DNA of 64,000 nt from Streptomyces sp. NBC_01214 (GTDB lineage: Bacteria > Actinomycetota > Actinomycetes > Streptomycetales > Streptomycetaceae). Positions 41,696-49,779 of the stretch are shown here, in pieces. Location: the NCBI RefSeq assembly GCF_026340975.1, contig NZ_JAPEOS010000001.1, forward strand, positions 4,559,001 to 4,623,000. The letters are read 5' to 3'. The notes beneath the pieces were generated by a model. That model saw nothing but the letters and a program-made list of their open reading frames with translations, was not told the origin of the DNA and ran no database searches. A program made the translations under genes and the position numbers. Position 1 is the stretch's first letter, and each line of letters begins with the position of its first letter.

Positions 41696-42694
41696 ATGTG
41701 GTCAGTGGTGTCGGCGAGTGACCTGCCCGTGGGGGAGCGCTTCGACTGGTTCTCCGACACGCTCTCGCGGGAGGTGGTGCCCACCGCGCTGAGCACCGAA
41801 CGGCCCGCCGAGTTCCAGGCCGAGGCCGCTGTCCTGGAGCTCGGCGAACTCCGTTTGGCCAGGCTGGAGTTCTCCCCGCTCAGCTCGCGGCGCACCCCCG
41901 CGCTGATCCGGCGCGGGGACCCGGGACAGTACCAGCTGGGCCTGATGCGAGGGGGACGCGCGTTCCTGGCCCAGCAGCGCAACGAGTGCGGTGTCGGCGC
42001 CGGGGACATCCTGCTCTGGGACACCTCCCGCACCTCCGACGTGCAGACCGCCGCCGATGACGGCCTGGTACGCCTCGCCATGCTCCAACTTCCCCAAAAC
42101 GCACTGCCGTTGAACGAGGACCGGCTCGGTCGGCTGCTCGCCCGCCGGATCCCGGGAGACCAGGGCGTGGCAGCGGTCCTGACCGCCTTCGTGGACGCAC
42201 TCGAAGGCCACGGCGGCCAGTGCTCCCCGGCAGAGCTGCACCGGCTCGGTACGGTCGCGGTCGACCTCGTCTCCGCCTGTCTGGCCCAGCACCTGGACGC
42301 CGAGGCCGAGCTCCCCCCGGAAGTCCGAACGCAGGCGCTGCTCCAGCGCGTCTACGCCTTCATCGACCACAACCTCGCCGACCCGGCCCTGACCCCGTCG
42401 GCGATCGCAGCTCGCCACCACGTCTCGGTCCGCACCCTCCACCAGCTCTTCCGGCGGCAGGGCGACATCGAGACCGTCCGGGCCCGGATCCGCCGGCGTC
42501 GCCTGGAGCGGTGCCACAGCGACCTCGCACGCCCCGAACTGATGGACCACCCCGTGCACGCGATCGCCGCGCGCTGGGGTTTCAGCGGCCCGGCGGTCTT
42601 CAGCCGGTCCTTCCGCGAGAGGTACGGCCTCACCCCGACGGAGTTCCGCGCGCTGAGCGTCAAGGGCGGCCGAGCCGTGGGCACTTCGTCGTGA
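41696..42694 (+). CDS. AraC family regulator (AraC-binding-like domain 2)
   Basis: A 332-residue regulator. The N-terminal domain (VGERFDWFSDTLSREVVPTA, LARLEFSPLSSRRTPALIRR, GDILLWDTSR) is the AraC_binding_2 type common in actinobacteria. The helix-turn-helix pair is LTPSAIAARHHVSVRTLHQL and VHAIAARWGFSGPAVFSRSF, ending GLTPTEFR. The ATG follows GGGGGCGG by a few bases. It precedes fabV by 165 bases in the same direction, and a 12-base motif is shared by both promoters, so fabV is a reasonable target. Confidence 0.9.
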   Translation: MWSVVSASDLPVGERFDWFSDTLSREVVPTALSTERPAEFQAEAAVLELGELRLARLEFSPLSSRRTPALIRRGDPGQYQLGLMRGGRAFLAQQRNECGVGAGDILLWDTSRTSDVQTAADDGLVRLAMLQLPQNALPLNEDRLGRLLARRIPGDQGVAAVLTAFVDALEGHGGQCSPAELHRLGTVAVDLVSACLAQHLDAEAELPPEVRTQALLQRVYAFIDHNLADPALTPSAIAARHHVSVRTLHQLFRRQGDIETVRARIRRRRLERCHSDLARPELMDHPVHAIAARWGFSGPAVFSRSFRERYGLTPTEFRALSVKGGRAVGTSS

Positions 42695-42782
42695 CGCGTC
42701 CCTTGCTCCGCCGGAAGTGGCGGAACACTCCAAGATCGACTCGTGATCCTTGTCCCTGGTGGCGGCCACGGTCCGTGTTCGC

Positions 42783-42794
42783 CCTGTCGCAGAC
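42783..42794. promoter_or_regulatory. shared 12-bp motif, fabV promoter copy
   Basis: The second copy of CCCTGTCGCAGA, 65 bases before the fabV start; see the copy at 41664-41675. Confidence 0.45.
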
Positions 42795-42859
42795 TTGCGG
42801 GACGTGGCGGCTCCACCCGTTGCCGCGTCTTAGGCCCGGTCGACCCAAGGACTGCACAC

Positions 42860-44074
42860 ATGAGCGAGCGCGTTCTCACCCCCCGCAACCGGGGCTTCCT
42901 CTTCCTCGACTCCCACCCGGCGGGCTGCGAGCGGCTGGTCGCCGACATGTGGCGGGCGTGCCCCGACCCCGTCGACCCGCCCGAGGGGGCCGGGCCGGTG
43001 GCGCTGATCATCGGTTCCTCGGCCGGATACGGCCTCGCGGCCACGGTCGCCGGACTCAAACGCGCCGGAATCCGTGGCATCGCGGTCTCCTTCGAGAAGG
43101 CCCCCACCGAACGGCGCACCGCCACGGCCGGCTGGTACCGCACCGCCGCCACCGCCGACATCGCCCGCACCGCCGGGCGGGATCTGGTCTTCCTCAACGG
43201 CGACGCGTTCTCCGACACGATGAAGAACGAGGTCGCCGACCTCATCGAACGGCGTTTCGGCGGCAGGCTGGACTACCTGGTCTACTCGGTCGCCGCGCCC
43301 CGGCGCACCGACCCGGACACCGGCACCACGTACGCCTCCGCCCTCAAGCCGATCGGCCGGGCGAACCGCACCAAGACCCTCGTCTTCGACGACCAGGGCG
43401 TTCCCGAGGTGCGCGAGGTCGAGACCGGGCCGGCCGAGGGCGATGACGTCGAGCAGACCGTGGCCGTGATGGGCGGCGCGGACTGGGAACGCTGGATCGA
43501 CCACCTGGCCGGTCGGGGACTGCTCGGCGAGGGCTTCGCCACCGCCGCGCTCTCGTACATCGGCTCGCCGCTCACCGCGGCGATCTACCGACAGGGCACC
43601 ATCGGCGCGGCCAAGACCCACCTGGAGGCCACCGCCCGCACCCTGAACGAACGGCTCGGCACGGCGCTGGGCGGGCGGGCCGTGACCTCCGTCAACGGCG
43701 CCGCCGTCACCCAGTCCTCCACCGCCATCCCCGGCATCGCCCTGTACACCGGCCTGTTGCGCGGTGTCCTCGGAGCGGACCTGGTCCCGCCGGTGCATCA
43801 GCTCGCCGCCCTGTGGGACCAGCTCACCGGTGCTGTGCCCCTCGTCCTGGACGACGAAGGCCGGGTCCGCCTGGACACGTGGGAACTCACCGACGACGTC
43901 CAGGCGGCCGTCGCCGAGCGCTGGGCGACCGCCACGACCGACACCATCGCCGGCCTCGCCGACCTCGACTGGTTCCGCGCCGAAGTCCAGCGCCTGTACG
44001 GATTCTCCGTGCCGGGCGTCGACTACGCCTCCGCAGTGGCCACCGACGTACCCTGGCCCGTGCCCACCCCCTGA
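42860..44074 (+). CDS. fabV: trans-2-enoyl-CoA/ACP reductase FabV
   Basis: A 404-residue enzyme that reduces the trans-2 double bond of enoyl-CoA or enoyl-ACP with NADH. The nucleotide fold is VALIIGSSAGYGLAATVAGL, and YLVYSVAAPRRTDPDTGTTY follows. The FabV/TER catalytic signature Tyr-x8-Lys is present in IYRQGTIGAAKTHLE, distinguishing it from FabI (Tyr-x6-Lys). The length is typical of the family. FabV enzymes are known to be poorly inhibited by triclosan. It is a stand-alone gene behind an AraC regulator and is convergent with the sugar transporter operon across a perfect 18-base hairpin. Confidence 0.95.
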   Translation: MSERVLTPRNRGFLFLDSHPAGCERLVADMWRACPDPVDPPEGAGPVALIIGSSAGYGLAATVAGLKRAGIRGIAVSFEKAPTERRTATAGWYRTAATADIARTAGRDLVFLNGDAFSDTMKNEVADLIERRFGGRLDYLVYSVAAPRRTDPDTGTTYASALKPIGRANRTKTLVFDDQGVPEVREVETGPAEGDDVEQTVAVMGGADWERWIDHLAGRGLLGEGFATAALSYIGSPLTAAIYRQGTIGAAKTHLEATARTLNERLGTALGGRAVTSVNGAAVTQSSTAIPGIALYTGLLRGVLGADLVPPVHQLAALWDQLTGAVPLVLDDEGRVRLDTWELTDDVQAAVAERWATATTDTIAGLADLDWFRAEVQRLYGFSVPGVDYASAVATDVPWPVPTP

Positions 44075-44081
44075 TCCCGGC

Positions 44082-44123
44082 GCGGGCCCCGTTGCCGGTC
44101 CCTCGACCGGCAACGGGGCCCGC
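44082..44123. terminator. bidirectional terminator
   Basis: Perfect 18-base arms (GCGGGCCCCGTTGCCGGT and its complement) around a CCCTCG loop, between the convergent fabV and the transporter operon. Confidence 0.88.
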
Positions 44124-44146
44124 GTTCTGCGCCGGGTGGGCGGCGG

Positions 44147-45097
44147 TCACTTCACCGAGCCCGCCATCACCCCCTGGACGAAGTGCCGCTGGAAGGCGAA
44201 GAAGACGATCAGCGGGACCACCAGGGACAGGAACGCCCCGGGCGCGAGCACCCCGATGTTGCTCCCGAACTGCCGCATCTGGGACTGCAGCGCCACCGTG
44301 AGCGGCTGGGACCCGCTGTCCGCGAAGAGCAGCGCCACGAGCATGTCGTTCCACACCCAGAGGAACTGGAAGATGGCCAGGCTCGCGATGGCCGGGCGGC
44401 CGAGCGGCAGCACCAGCCGGGAGAAGATCCGCCACTCGCTGCCGCCGTCCATCCGGGCGGCTTCCAGCATCTCGCGCGGTATCTCCGCGAAGTAGTTGCG
44501 CAGCAGGAAGATCGCGAACGGCAGCCCGTAGGCGACGTGGAAGAGGATCACGCCCGCGACCGTGCCGAACAGCCCCACCGCACCGAAGAGTTTGGCCACC
44601 GGCAGCAGCCCGATCTGTACGGGTACCACCAGCAGCCCGACGACCACCAGGAAGACGGCGTCCCGGCCGGGGAACTCCAGCCATGCGAAGGCGTATCCGG
44701 CGAGCGACGCGAGGGCGACCACCAGGGCGGTGGTGGGCACGGAGATCAGGACGGTGTTCCCGAAGGCCGCCGCGATGCCGGAGTCCTTCAGTAGGGCGCC
44801 GTAGTTGTCCAGGGACAGCCGGGACGGGTCGGCGAGCGCGGTCCACCAGCCGTCCGAGGCGTTGTCGCCCTCGGAACGCATGGAGGAGATGAGCAGGCCC
44901 GCCAGCGGGGTGATCCACACCAGGGCGACCAGGATCAGCGCGCCCTGGACGAGGGAGTTGCTCAGCAGGCGCGACAGCCGCTTCCCGCGCCCGCGTCCGG
45001 TTCCCCGTGCGGGCCCCTTCGCCGGCGGGCCGGGAAGGGGGTGGACAGCCGCCGTCCGCCGGGACGGTCGGCGCTCGATGGTGCCGCGGCCGCTCAT
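44147..45097 (-). CDS. sugar ABC transporter permease, MalG/AglG-like
   Basis: A 316-residue CUT1 permease, last gene of the alpha-glucoside operon. A basic cytoplasmic N-terminus (about 45 residues) precedes six helices, starting ALILVALVWITPLAGLLISS. The EAA loop contacting the ATPase is EMLEAARMDGGSEWRIFSRLVLPLGRP, consensus EAA...G......I.LP. It pairs with the preceding permease, whose stop overlaps its ATG by four bases. The ATPase subunit is not encoded here; Streptomyces CUT1 systems normally share MsiK from elsewhere in the genome. Confidence 0.93.
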   Translation of the reverse strand: MSGRGTIERRPSRRTAAVHPLPGPPAKGPARGTGRGRGKRLSRLLSNSLVQGALILVALVWITPLAGLLISSMRSEGDNASDGWWTALADPSRLSLDNYGALLKDSGIAAAFGNTVLISVPTTALVVALASLAGYAFAWLEFPGRDAVFLVVVGLLVVPVQIGLLPVAKLFGAVGLFGTVAGVILFHVAYGLPFAIFLLRNYFAEIPREMLEAARMDGGSEWRIFSRLVLPLGRPAIASLAIFQFLWVWNDMLVALLFADSGSQPLTVALQSQMRQFGSNIGVLAPGAFLSLVVPLIVFFAFQRHFVQGVMAGSVK

Positions 45098-46428
45098 GCT
45101 CCACTCCTTCGGAAGCGCCGGATGTTGAAGACCATCGCCGGGACGACGAGCAGGAGGAGCACCACGCTGAGCGCGCTGCCGAGTCCCTGGTCGTTGCCGC
45201 CGCCGAAGGAGACCAGCCACATGCGGGTGGCCAGCACGTTCGCCTCTTCCTGGACCGGCCCGGGCGCGATGATGTAGACGAGGTCGAAGACCTTCATCAC
45301 GTTGATCACCAGGGTCACGAAGACGACGGTGAGCACCGGGGCGAGCAGCGGCACGGTGATCTTGCGGAAGATCTGGCCCTCGGAGGCGCCGTCCATCCGC
45401 GCGGCCTCCAGCGCGTCCCGCGGGATGGCCGCGAGGCCGGCGCCGATCAGGACCATCGCGAAGCCGGTCCACACCCACAGGTAGGCGCCGATGATGGCCG
45501 GTGTCACCAGCGCCGGACCGAGCCAGTTCACCCCCTGGTACGGGGCCGCGAAGTTGGCCGCGGGCAACCTGACCGTGTACGGGGCGTCGGCCAGCCCGGT
45601 GAAGCGGAAGGACCCGTCCTCGGCCGTGACGGCGGTGGCGGCCACCCGGCCGTCCCGCACGGCCTCGACCGTCATGCCGGGCAGCCCGTTCTCCCCCGGG
45701 TCGATGCGGCCCGGGGTGCCGGCGCCGCCGGGGGCGAAGTCGAGGTAGACGACACCCCCGATGTCGTCCGGCCGGGGCGCCGCGGGGGCCGCGGCCTTCG
45801 CTCCGGCCGGCATCGCGTCGGGTGCCACCCCGATGAAGCCGAGACCGACGGAGTGGCCCGGACGGACGGCCTCCTCGGTGGTGTAGGGGCCGCCCGGCCC
45901 GCCCGCCAGGCCCTGGCCCTCCCGGGCACGGGCCGTCGGATAGGCGGCGGTGTCCACGAAGCTGTCGTGGACCCCGACGACGGCGGCGTTGAGCACGCCC
46001 CGGGCCGGGTCCTGGTCGTAGGCGAGCCGGAAGATGATGCCCGCGGCGAGGAACGACACGGCCATCGGCAGGAAGAGCACGAGCTTGAACGCGGTCGCCC
46101 AGCGCACCTTCTCGGTGAGCACGGCGAGCATCAGCCCGAGTCCGGTCAGCAGCGTCGGGGCGACGACCACCCAGAGGGCGCTGTTGCGGATCGCCTTGAG
46201 GGTGGCCCGGTCCTGCACGATCGCCGCGTAGTTGGCGGCCCCTACGAAGCGGTCGCCGTCGGCGTCGAAGAGGCTGCGGCCGACGGAGAAGAGGACCGGG
46301 TAGACGACCAGCGCGCCGAGCAGCAGCAGGGCGGGCAGGACGAAGACGACCGCGAGGCGGCGTTTCCTGCGCTGGGCCCGGCGCCGCCCGTCGGCCGTGC
46401 CGCGGGCGGCGGTCATGGTGTCAGCCAT
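45094..46428 (-). CDS. sugar ABC transporter permease, MalF/AglF-like, with inserted domain
   Basis: A 444-residue CUT1 permease, longer than the usual 290-330. Helices at about 26-48, 82-104 and 113-135 are followed by a 155-residue insertion (about 142-296) that ends just before VTPAIIGAYLWVWTGFAMVL. Within the insertion, DDIGGVVYLD, GENGLPGMTVEAVRDGRVAA and TAEDGSFRFTGLADAPYTVR have the pattern of a Cna-B/SdrD-like beta-sandwich. The EAA loop DALEAARMDGASEGQIF is intact. Topology puts the insert on the outer face, as with the P2 loop of E. coli MalF, which contacts the binding protein. It lies between the lipoprotein and the second permease in the operon. Confidence 0.92.
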   Translation of the reverse strand: MADTMTAARGTADGRRRAQRRKRRLAVVFVLPALLLLGALVVYPVLFSVGRSLFDADGDRFVGAANYAAIVQDRATLKAIRNSALWVVVAPTLLTGLGLMLAVLTEKVRWATAFKLVLFLPMAVSFLAAGIIFRLAYDQDPARGVLNAAVVGVHDSFVDTAAYPTARAREGQGLAGGPGGPYTTEEAVRPGHSVGLGFIGVAPDAMPAGAKAAAPAAPRPDDIGGVVYLDFAPGGAGTPGRIDPGENGLPGMTVEAVRDGRVAATAVTAEDGSFRFTGLADAPYTVRLPAANFAAPYQGVNWLGPALVTPAIIGAYLWVWTGFAMVLIGAGLAAIPRDALEAARMDGASEGQIFRKITVPLLAPVLTVVFVTLVINVMKVFDLVYIIAPGPVQEEANVLATRMWLVSFGGGNDQGLGSALSVVLLLLVVPAMVFNIRRFRRSGA

Positions 46429-46438
46429 GGGAGGCGCC

Positions 46439-47770
46439 TCAGTTCCCGTAGGCCTTGGCGGCCTCGGCCTCGAGCTTCGCGGCCGTGCCCCGCGGGTCCG
46501 ACGGGTCGCGCAGGAAGTCCTGGAGGAGCTTCCACTCGCCCGCGCCCTTGGTGCCGCCGAACGCGGCCGGGGCCTGGTCCGACATGTCGAAGCGGATCGA
46601 GTCGCCCGCCGCGATGAGCGAGTCGGCGGTGCTGCGGGTGATCTCGTCCCCGTACGCGGTGAGGTCGAGCTCCTTGTTCGGGGACAGGAAGCCGCCGGCG
46701 CGGGCCCAGACTTCGGCGGCCTCGGGGCCGGACAGGAACTCGAGCAGCTTCATGCCGGCCCCGGCGTTCTTCGCGTCCTTGAGGACGACGGCCGCGTCAC
46801 CGCCGCTGACGACCGGTGCCTTGCCGCCGTCGACCGCGGGGAACGGGAAGAACTTGGCGTCCTTGCCGGGCTTCTTGCCGAACTGGTCCTTGGCGATGCC
46901 GCCGACGAAGTCACCCTCGTAGACCATGCCCGCCTTGGGCTCGGGGCCGAAGACCTGCGCGACCGACGTGGGGAAGTCGGTGCTCAGCGCGGTCTGGGCG
47001 CCGCCGGCGACGAGCTGCTTGTCCTTGAACAGTTCGCCGAGGGTGGTGAGCGCCTTCACGACGCTGTCGTCGGTCCACTTGAGCTTGTGCTGGGCGAGCT
47101 GGTCGTACTTCTCCGGTCCGGCCTGGGAGAGGTAGACGTTCTCGAACCAGTCGGTGAGGGTCCAGCCGTCCTCGCCGGCTATGGCGAAGGCGGGGCGGCC
47201 GGAGTCGGCGAGGGTGCGGCCGGCCTTCAGAAGGTCGGCGTAGCTCGTGGGTTCGTTGACACCGGCCTGGGCGAAGGCCTCCGGGGCGTACCAGACGGTC
47301 GACTTGTGGGCGGCCTTGAAGTAGAGGCCGTAGTACGTGCCGTCGACGGTGCCGTAGTTCCGCCACACCGGGGCGAGGGTGGAGCCGGCCTTGCGGACGG
47401 TCTGGTCGGACAGGGGCTGGAGCCAGCCCTCCTTGGCGAACTGCTGGAGCACGCCCACTTGGGGAACCATCACCACGTCGGGCGCGTTGCCGCCTTCGAT
47501 CTTGCTTCCGACGAAGGTGGAGACGTTGTCGCCGGAGGGCACGAAGACCGTCTTGGCGCCGGTCTTCTCGGTGAAGGCGTCCAGGACCTTCTTGAAGTTC
47601 TGCTGCTCGCTGCCGGTCCAGACGCCTGCCACGGTCACGGTCTGGCCGCTCAGTTCGCCGCTGCTCGCGGGTCCGGTGGTCTGGCCGCAGGCGGTGGCAC
47701 CGAGGGCGAGGGCGAGGGCCGCCGATGCGGTGGCCGCGGTCCGCCGGGTCGTCTTGCTGGGTCGTCGCAT
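46439..47770 (-). CDS. sugar-binding lipoprotein of the alpha-glucoside transporter
   Basis: A 443-residue extracellular solute-binding protein, family 1. A lipoprotein signal peptide (basic MRRPSKTTRRTAA, hydrophobic Ala/Leu core, lipobox LGATAC, Cys about 28) anchors it to the outer face of the membrane. The mature part begins GQTVTVAGVWTGSEQQNFKK and has the class motifs DAFTEKTGAKTVFV and GNAPDVVMVPQVGVLQQFA, resembling AglE-type alpha-glucoside binding proteins. It ends 10 bases before the first permease start and follows the GH13 gene by about 113 bases. Confidence 0.93.
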   Translation of the reverse strand: MRRPSKTTRRTAATASAALALALGATACGQTTGPASSGELSGQTVTVAGVWTGSEQQNFKKVLDAFTEKTGAKTVFVPSGDNVSTFVGSKIEGGNAPDVVMVPQVGVLQQFAKEGWLQPLSDQTVRKAGSTLAPVWRNYGTVDGTYYGLYFKAAHKSTVWYAPEAFAQAGVNEPTSYADLLKAGRTLADSGRPAFAIAGEDGWTLTDWFENVYLSQAGPEKYDQLAQHKLKWTDDSVVKALTTLGELFKDKQLVAGGAQTALSTDFPTSVAQVFGPEPKAGMVYEGDFVGGIAKDQFGKKPGKDAKFFPFPAVDGGKAPVVSGGDAAVVLKDAKNAGAGMKLLEFLSGPEAAEVWARAGGFLSPNKELDLTAYGDEITRSTADSLIAAGDSIRFDMSDQAPAAFGGTKGAGEWKLLQDFLRDPSDPRGTAAKLEAEAAKAYGN

Positions 47771-47821
47771 GGGGGAGTCCTTGTCTGGAGGTCCGGGACA
47801 CGGGGCGGAGCCCGGACTGCG

Positions 47822-47877
47822 CGGGGGAGGAAGGAAGAGAGGAAAGAGGAGAGGAGGAAGAGGGGGAGGTCAGGGGC
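47822..47877 (+). repeat. polypurine tract in the operon spacer
   Basis: About 50 almost uninterrupted G/A bases on the plus strand, in units like GGAGGAAGAG, between the lipoprotein and GH13 genes. On the mRNA strand this is a long pyrimidine run. Confidence 0.75.
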
Positions 47878-47883
47878 CGGGGG

Positions 47884-49566
47884 TCACGGGGCCGGGCATT
47901 CGGCCGTCCACCAGGCGGCGGTCGCCGCGGGCAGGACCCCGTCGGGACAGGGGCCGCTGGCGAGCAGCGGGGTCCCGGGGACCGGGGCGGGTACCGGCTC
48001 GGTGCCGAAGTTCACCGCGCAGACCAGGCCGTCGCCGCGGCTGATCGCCAGCACCCCAGGAGGCGCGTCCAGCCAGCGCAGGGGGCCTTCGCCGAGCTGC
48101 GGCAGGGTGCGCCGGAGCTGGAGCCCGTCACGGTAGAGGTGCCAGAAGGAACGGGTGTCGGCCAGGGCGCGGTCGGTGGCGTGCTCGGCGAACCACTCGG
48201 GCTGCGGCAGCCACGGCTTGGCCCCGGCCGCTTCCCCGGAGAAGCCGAACGGCGAGGCGTGCCCGGACCAGGGCAGCGGCACGCGGCAGCCGTCCCGGAC
48301 GTGCTTGCGGCTGCCCGTACGGTGGAAGATCGGGTCGGTGAGGACCTCGTCGGGCAGGTCGAGGACCTCGGGGAGGCCGAGTTCCTCGCCCTGGTAGACG
48401 TAGGCGGCGCCGGGCAGCGCGAGCATCAGGAGGGCCGCGGCGCGGGCGCGGGCGGCACCCAGTCCGCTGCCTTCCACCCCGGGCTCGCCCGCGTAACGGG
48501 TGACCGTGCGGACCTGGTCGTGGTTGTTGAGGACCCAGGTGACGGTGGAACCGGTGCCGGCGATGTCGCGCATCGCGTCGGTGATCGTCGTGCGGAAGGC
48601 CTCCGCGTCCCAGGGGGCGCTCAGCAGGTCGAAGAAGAACGCCTGGTGCAGCTCATCGGGGCGGACGTACTCGGCGTGCTCGCGCGCGGTGGGCACGGAC
48701 ACCTCGCCGACCAGTAGCCGTTCGCGGCCGTCCCGGGCGGTGTACTCCTCGCAGACCGAGCGCCAGCGCCGCCACACGCCGTGGACCTCGGGCTGGTTCC
48801 AGGCCAGCTGGTTGACGGCGTCGCGGGCCCGCTCGTCGGCTCCGGGGTCGCCGGAGTCCGGCAGCGCGGGGTGCTTGAACAGTCCGGCGGCGACATCGAT
48901 GCGGAAGCCGTCGACCCCTCGGTCCAGCCAGAAGCGCAGCACCTCCTCGAAGTCGTCGCCCACGGCCGGATCGCGCCAGTTCAGGTCGGGCTGCTCGGGC
49001 GTGAAGAGGTGCAGGTACCACTCGCCGGGGGCGCCGTCGGGCCCGGTGGTCCGGCTCCAGGCGGGACCGCCGAACATCGCGCGCCAGTTGTTGGGGGGCT
49101 CCGTACCGTCCGGGCCGCGGCCGGGCGCGAAGTGGAAACGGGCGCGCTCCGCGCTGCCCGGCTCCGCGGCGAGCGCGCTGCGGAACCACGGGTGCTCGCT
49201 GGAGCAGTGGTTGGGAACGATGTCGAGGAGCAGCTTCAGCCCGAGCCGGCGGGCGTCGGCCACCAACCGGTCGAACTCCGCGAGGTCGCCGTAGACCGGG
49301 TCGACACCGCGGTAGTCGGCGACGTCGTAGCCGTGGTCGTGCTGCGGCGAGGGGTAGAAGGGGCTGAGCCAGATGCCGTCGACACCGAGCTTGCGCAGGT
49401 AGGGGAGCCCGGCCCGGACGCCGGCCAGGTCGCCGATGCCGTCCCCGGTGCTGTCGAGGAAGCTGCGGACGTAGACCTGGTAGATCACCGCGTCGCGCCA
49501 CCAAGGGGCCGAGGTGGTGGCGGTGGGAGAGGGGTGGCCGGTAGCGGCCGGAAGGGTGCTGAGCAT
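47884..49566 (-). CDS. GH13 alpha-glucosidase
   Basis: A 560-residue cytoplasmic glycoside hydrolase, first gene of the sugar operon. It starts WWRDAVIYQVYVRSFLDSTG and has conserved GH13 regions LLLDIVPNHCSSEHPWF (region I), DGFRIDVAAGLF with the nucleophile Asp (II), LLVGEVS with the acid/base Glu (III) and TWVLNNHDQVRT with the transition-state Asp (IV). The QPDLNWR motif marks the oligo-1,6-glucosidase/alpha-glucosidase subfamily. It would hydrolyse the oligosaccharide imported by the transporter encoded downstream. No signal peptide is present, in line with an intracellular enzyme. The promoter lies in 49567-49720. Confidence 0.95.
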   Translation of the reverse strand: MLSTLPAATGHPSPTATTSAPWWRDAVIYQVYVRSFLDSTGDGIGDLAGVRAGLPYLRKLGVDGIWLSPFYPSPQHDHGYDVADYRGVDPVYGDLAEFDRLVADARRLGLKLLLDIVPNHCSSEHPWFRSALAAEPGSAERARFHFAPGRGPDGTEPPNNWRAMFGGPAWSRTTGPDGAPGEWYLHLFTPEQPDLNWRDPAVGDDFEEVLRFWLDRGVDGFRIDVAAGLFKHPALPDSGDPGADERARDAVNQLAWNQPEVHGVWRRWRSVCEEYTARDGRERLLVGEVSVPTAREHAEYVRPDELHQAFFFDLLSAPWDAEAFRTTITDAMRDIAGTGSTVTWVLNNHDQVRTVTRYAGEPGVEGSGLGAARARAAALLMLALPGAAYVYQGEELGLPEVLDLPDEVLTDPIFHRTGSRKHVRDGCRVPLPWSGHASPFGFSGEAAGAKPWLPQPEWFAEHATDRALADTRSFWHLYRDGLQLRRTLPQLGEGPLRWLDAPPGVLAISRGDGLVCAVNFGTEPVPAPVPGTPLLASGPCPDGVLPAATAAWWTAECPAP

Positions 49567-49616
49567 CTCGCGTCGACCTGTCTGCTGAATGCGAGAGCGC
49601 TCCGGATCGGTGCGCT

Positions 49617-49640
49617 GTTATGCATGCATGTTAAGTAGCG
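49617..49640. promoter_or_regulatory. operator candidate of the alpha-glucoside operon
   Basis: An AT-rich region with ATGCATGCAT (10-base palindrome) running into CATGTTAAGTAG (49627-49638), about 60 bases upstream of the GH13 start. Such operons are typically controlled by LacI-type repressors; none is encoded in this window. The 12-base part recurs inverted at 49730-49741. Confidence 0.5.
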
Positions 49641-49711
49641 GCGACTGGAAGGTGTCAACGATGTGTCCAGAAACAGCGAAAAGTTGGGGTGGTTTGTGCG
49701 CGTTTGCCCGC

Positions 49712-49755
49712 ATGTAAAAGAAAGGGCCTCTACTTAACATGTAAGTAGAGGCCCT
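49712..49755 (-). terminator. rho-independent terminator with T-rich tail
   Basis: Perfect 14-base arms AGGGCCTCTACTTA and TAAGTAGAGGCCCT around a 5-base loop (49723-49755), followed on the minus strand by TTTCTTTT. It ends the gene that stops at 49780. Confidence 0.92.
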
Positions 49756-49779
49756 GGGGGAGGGAGCGGAAGAGTGCGA

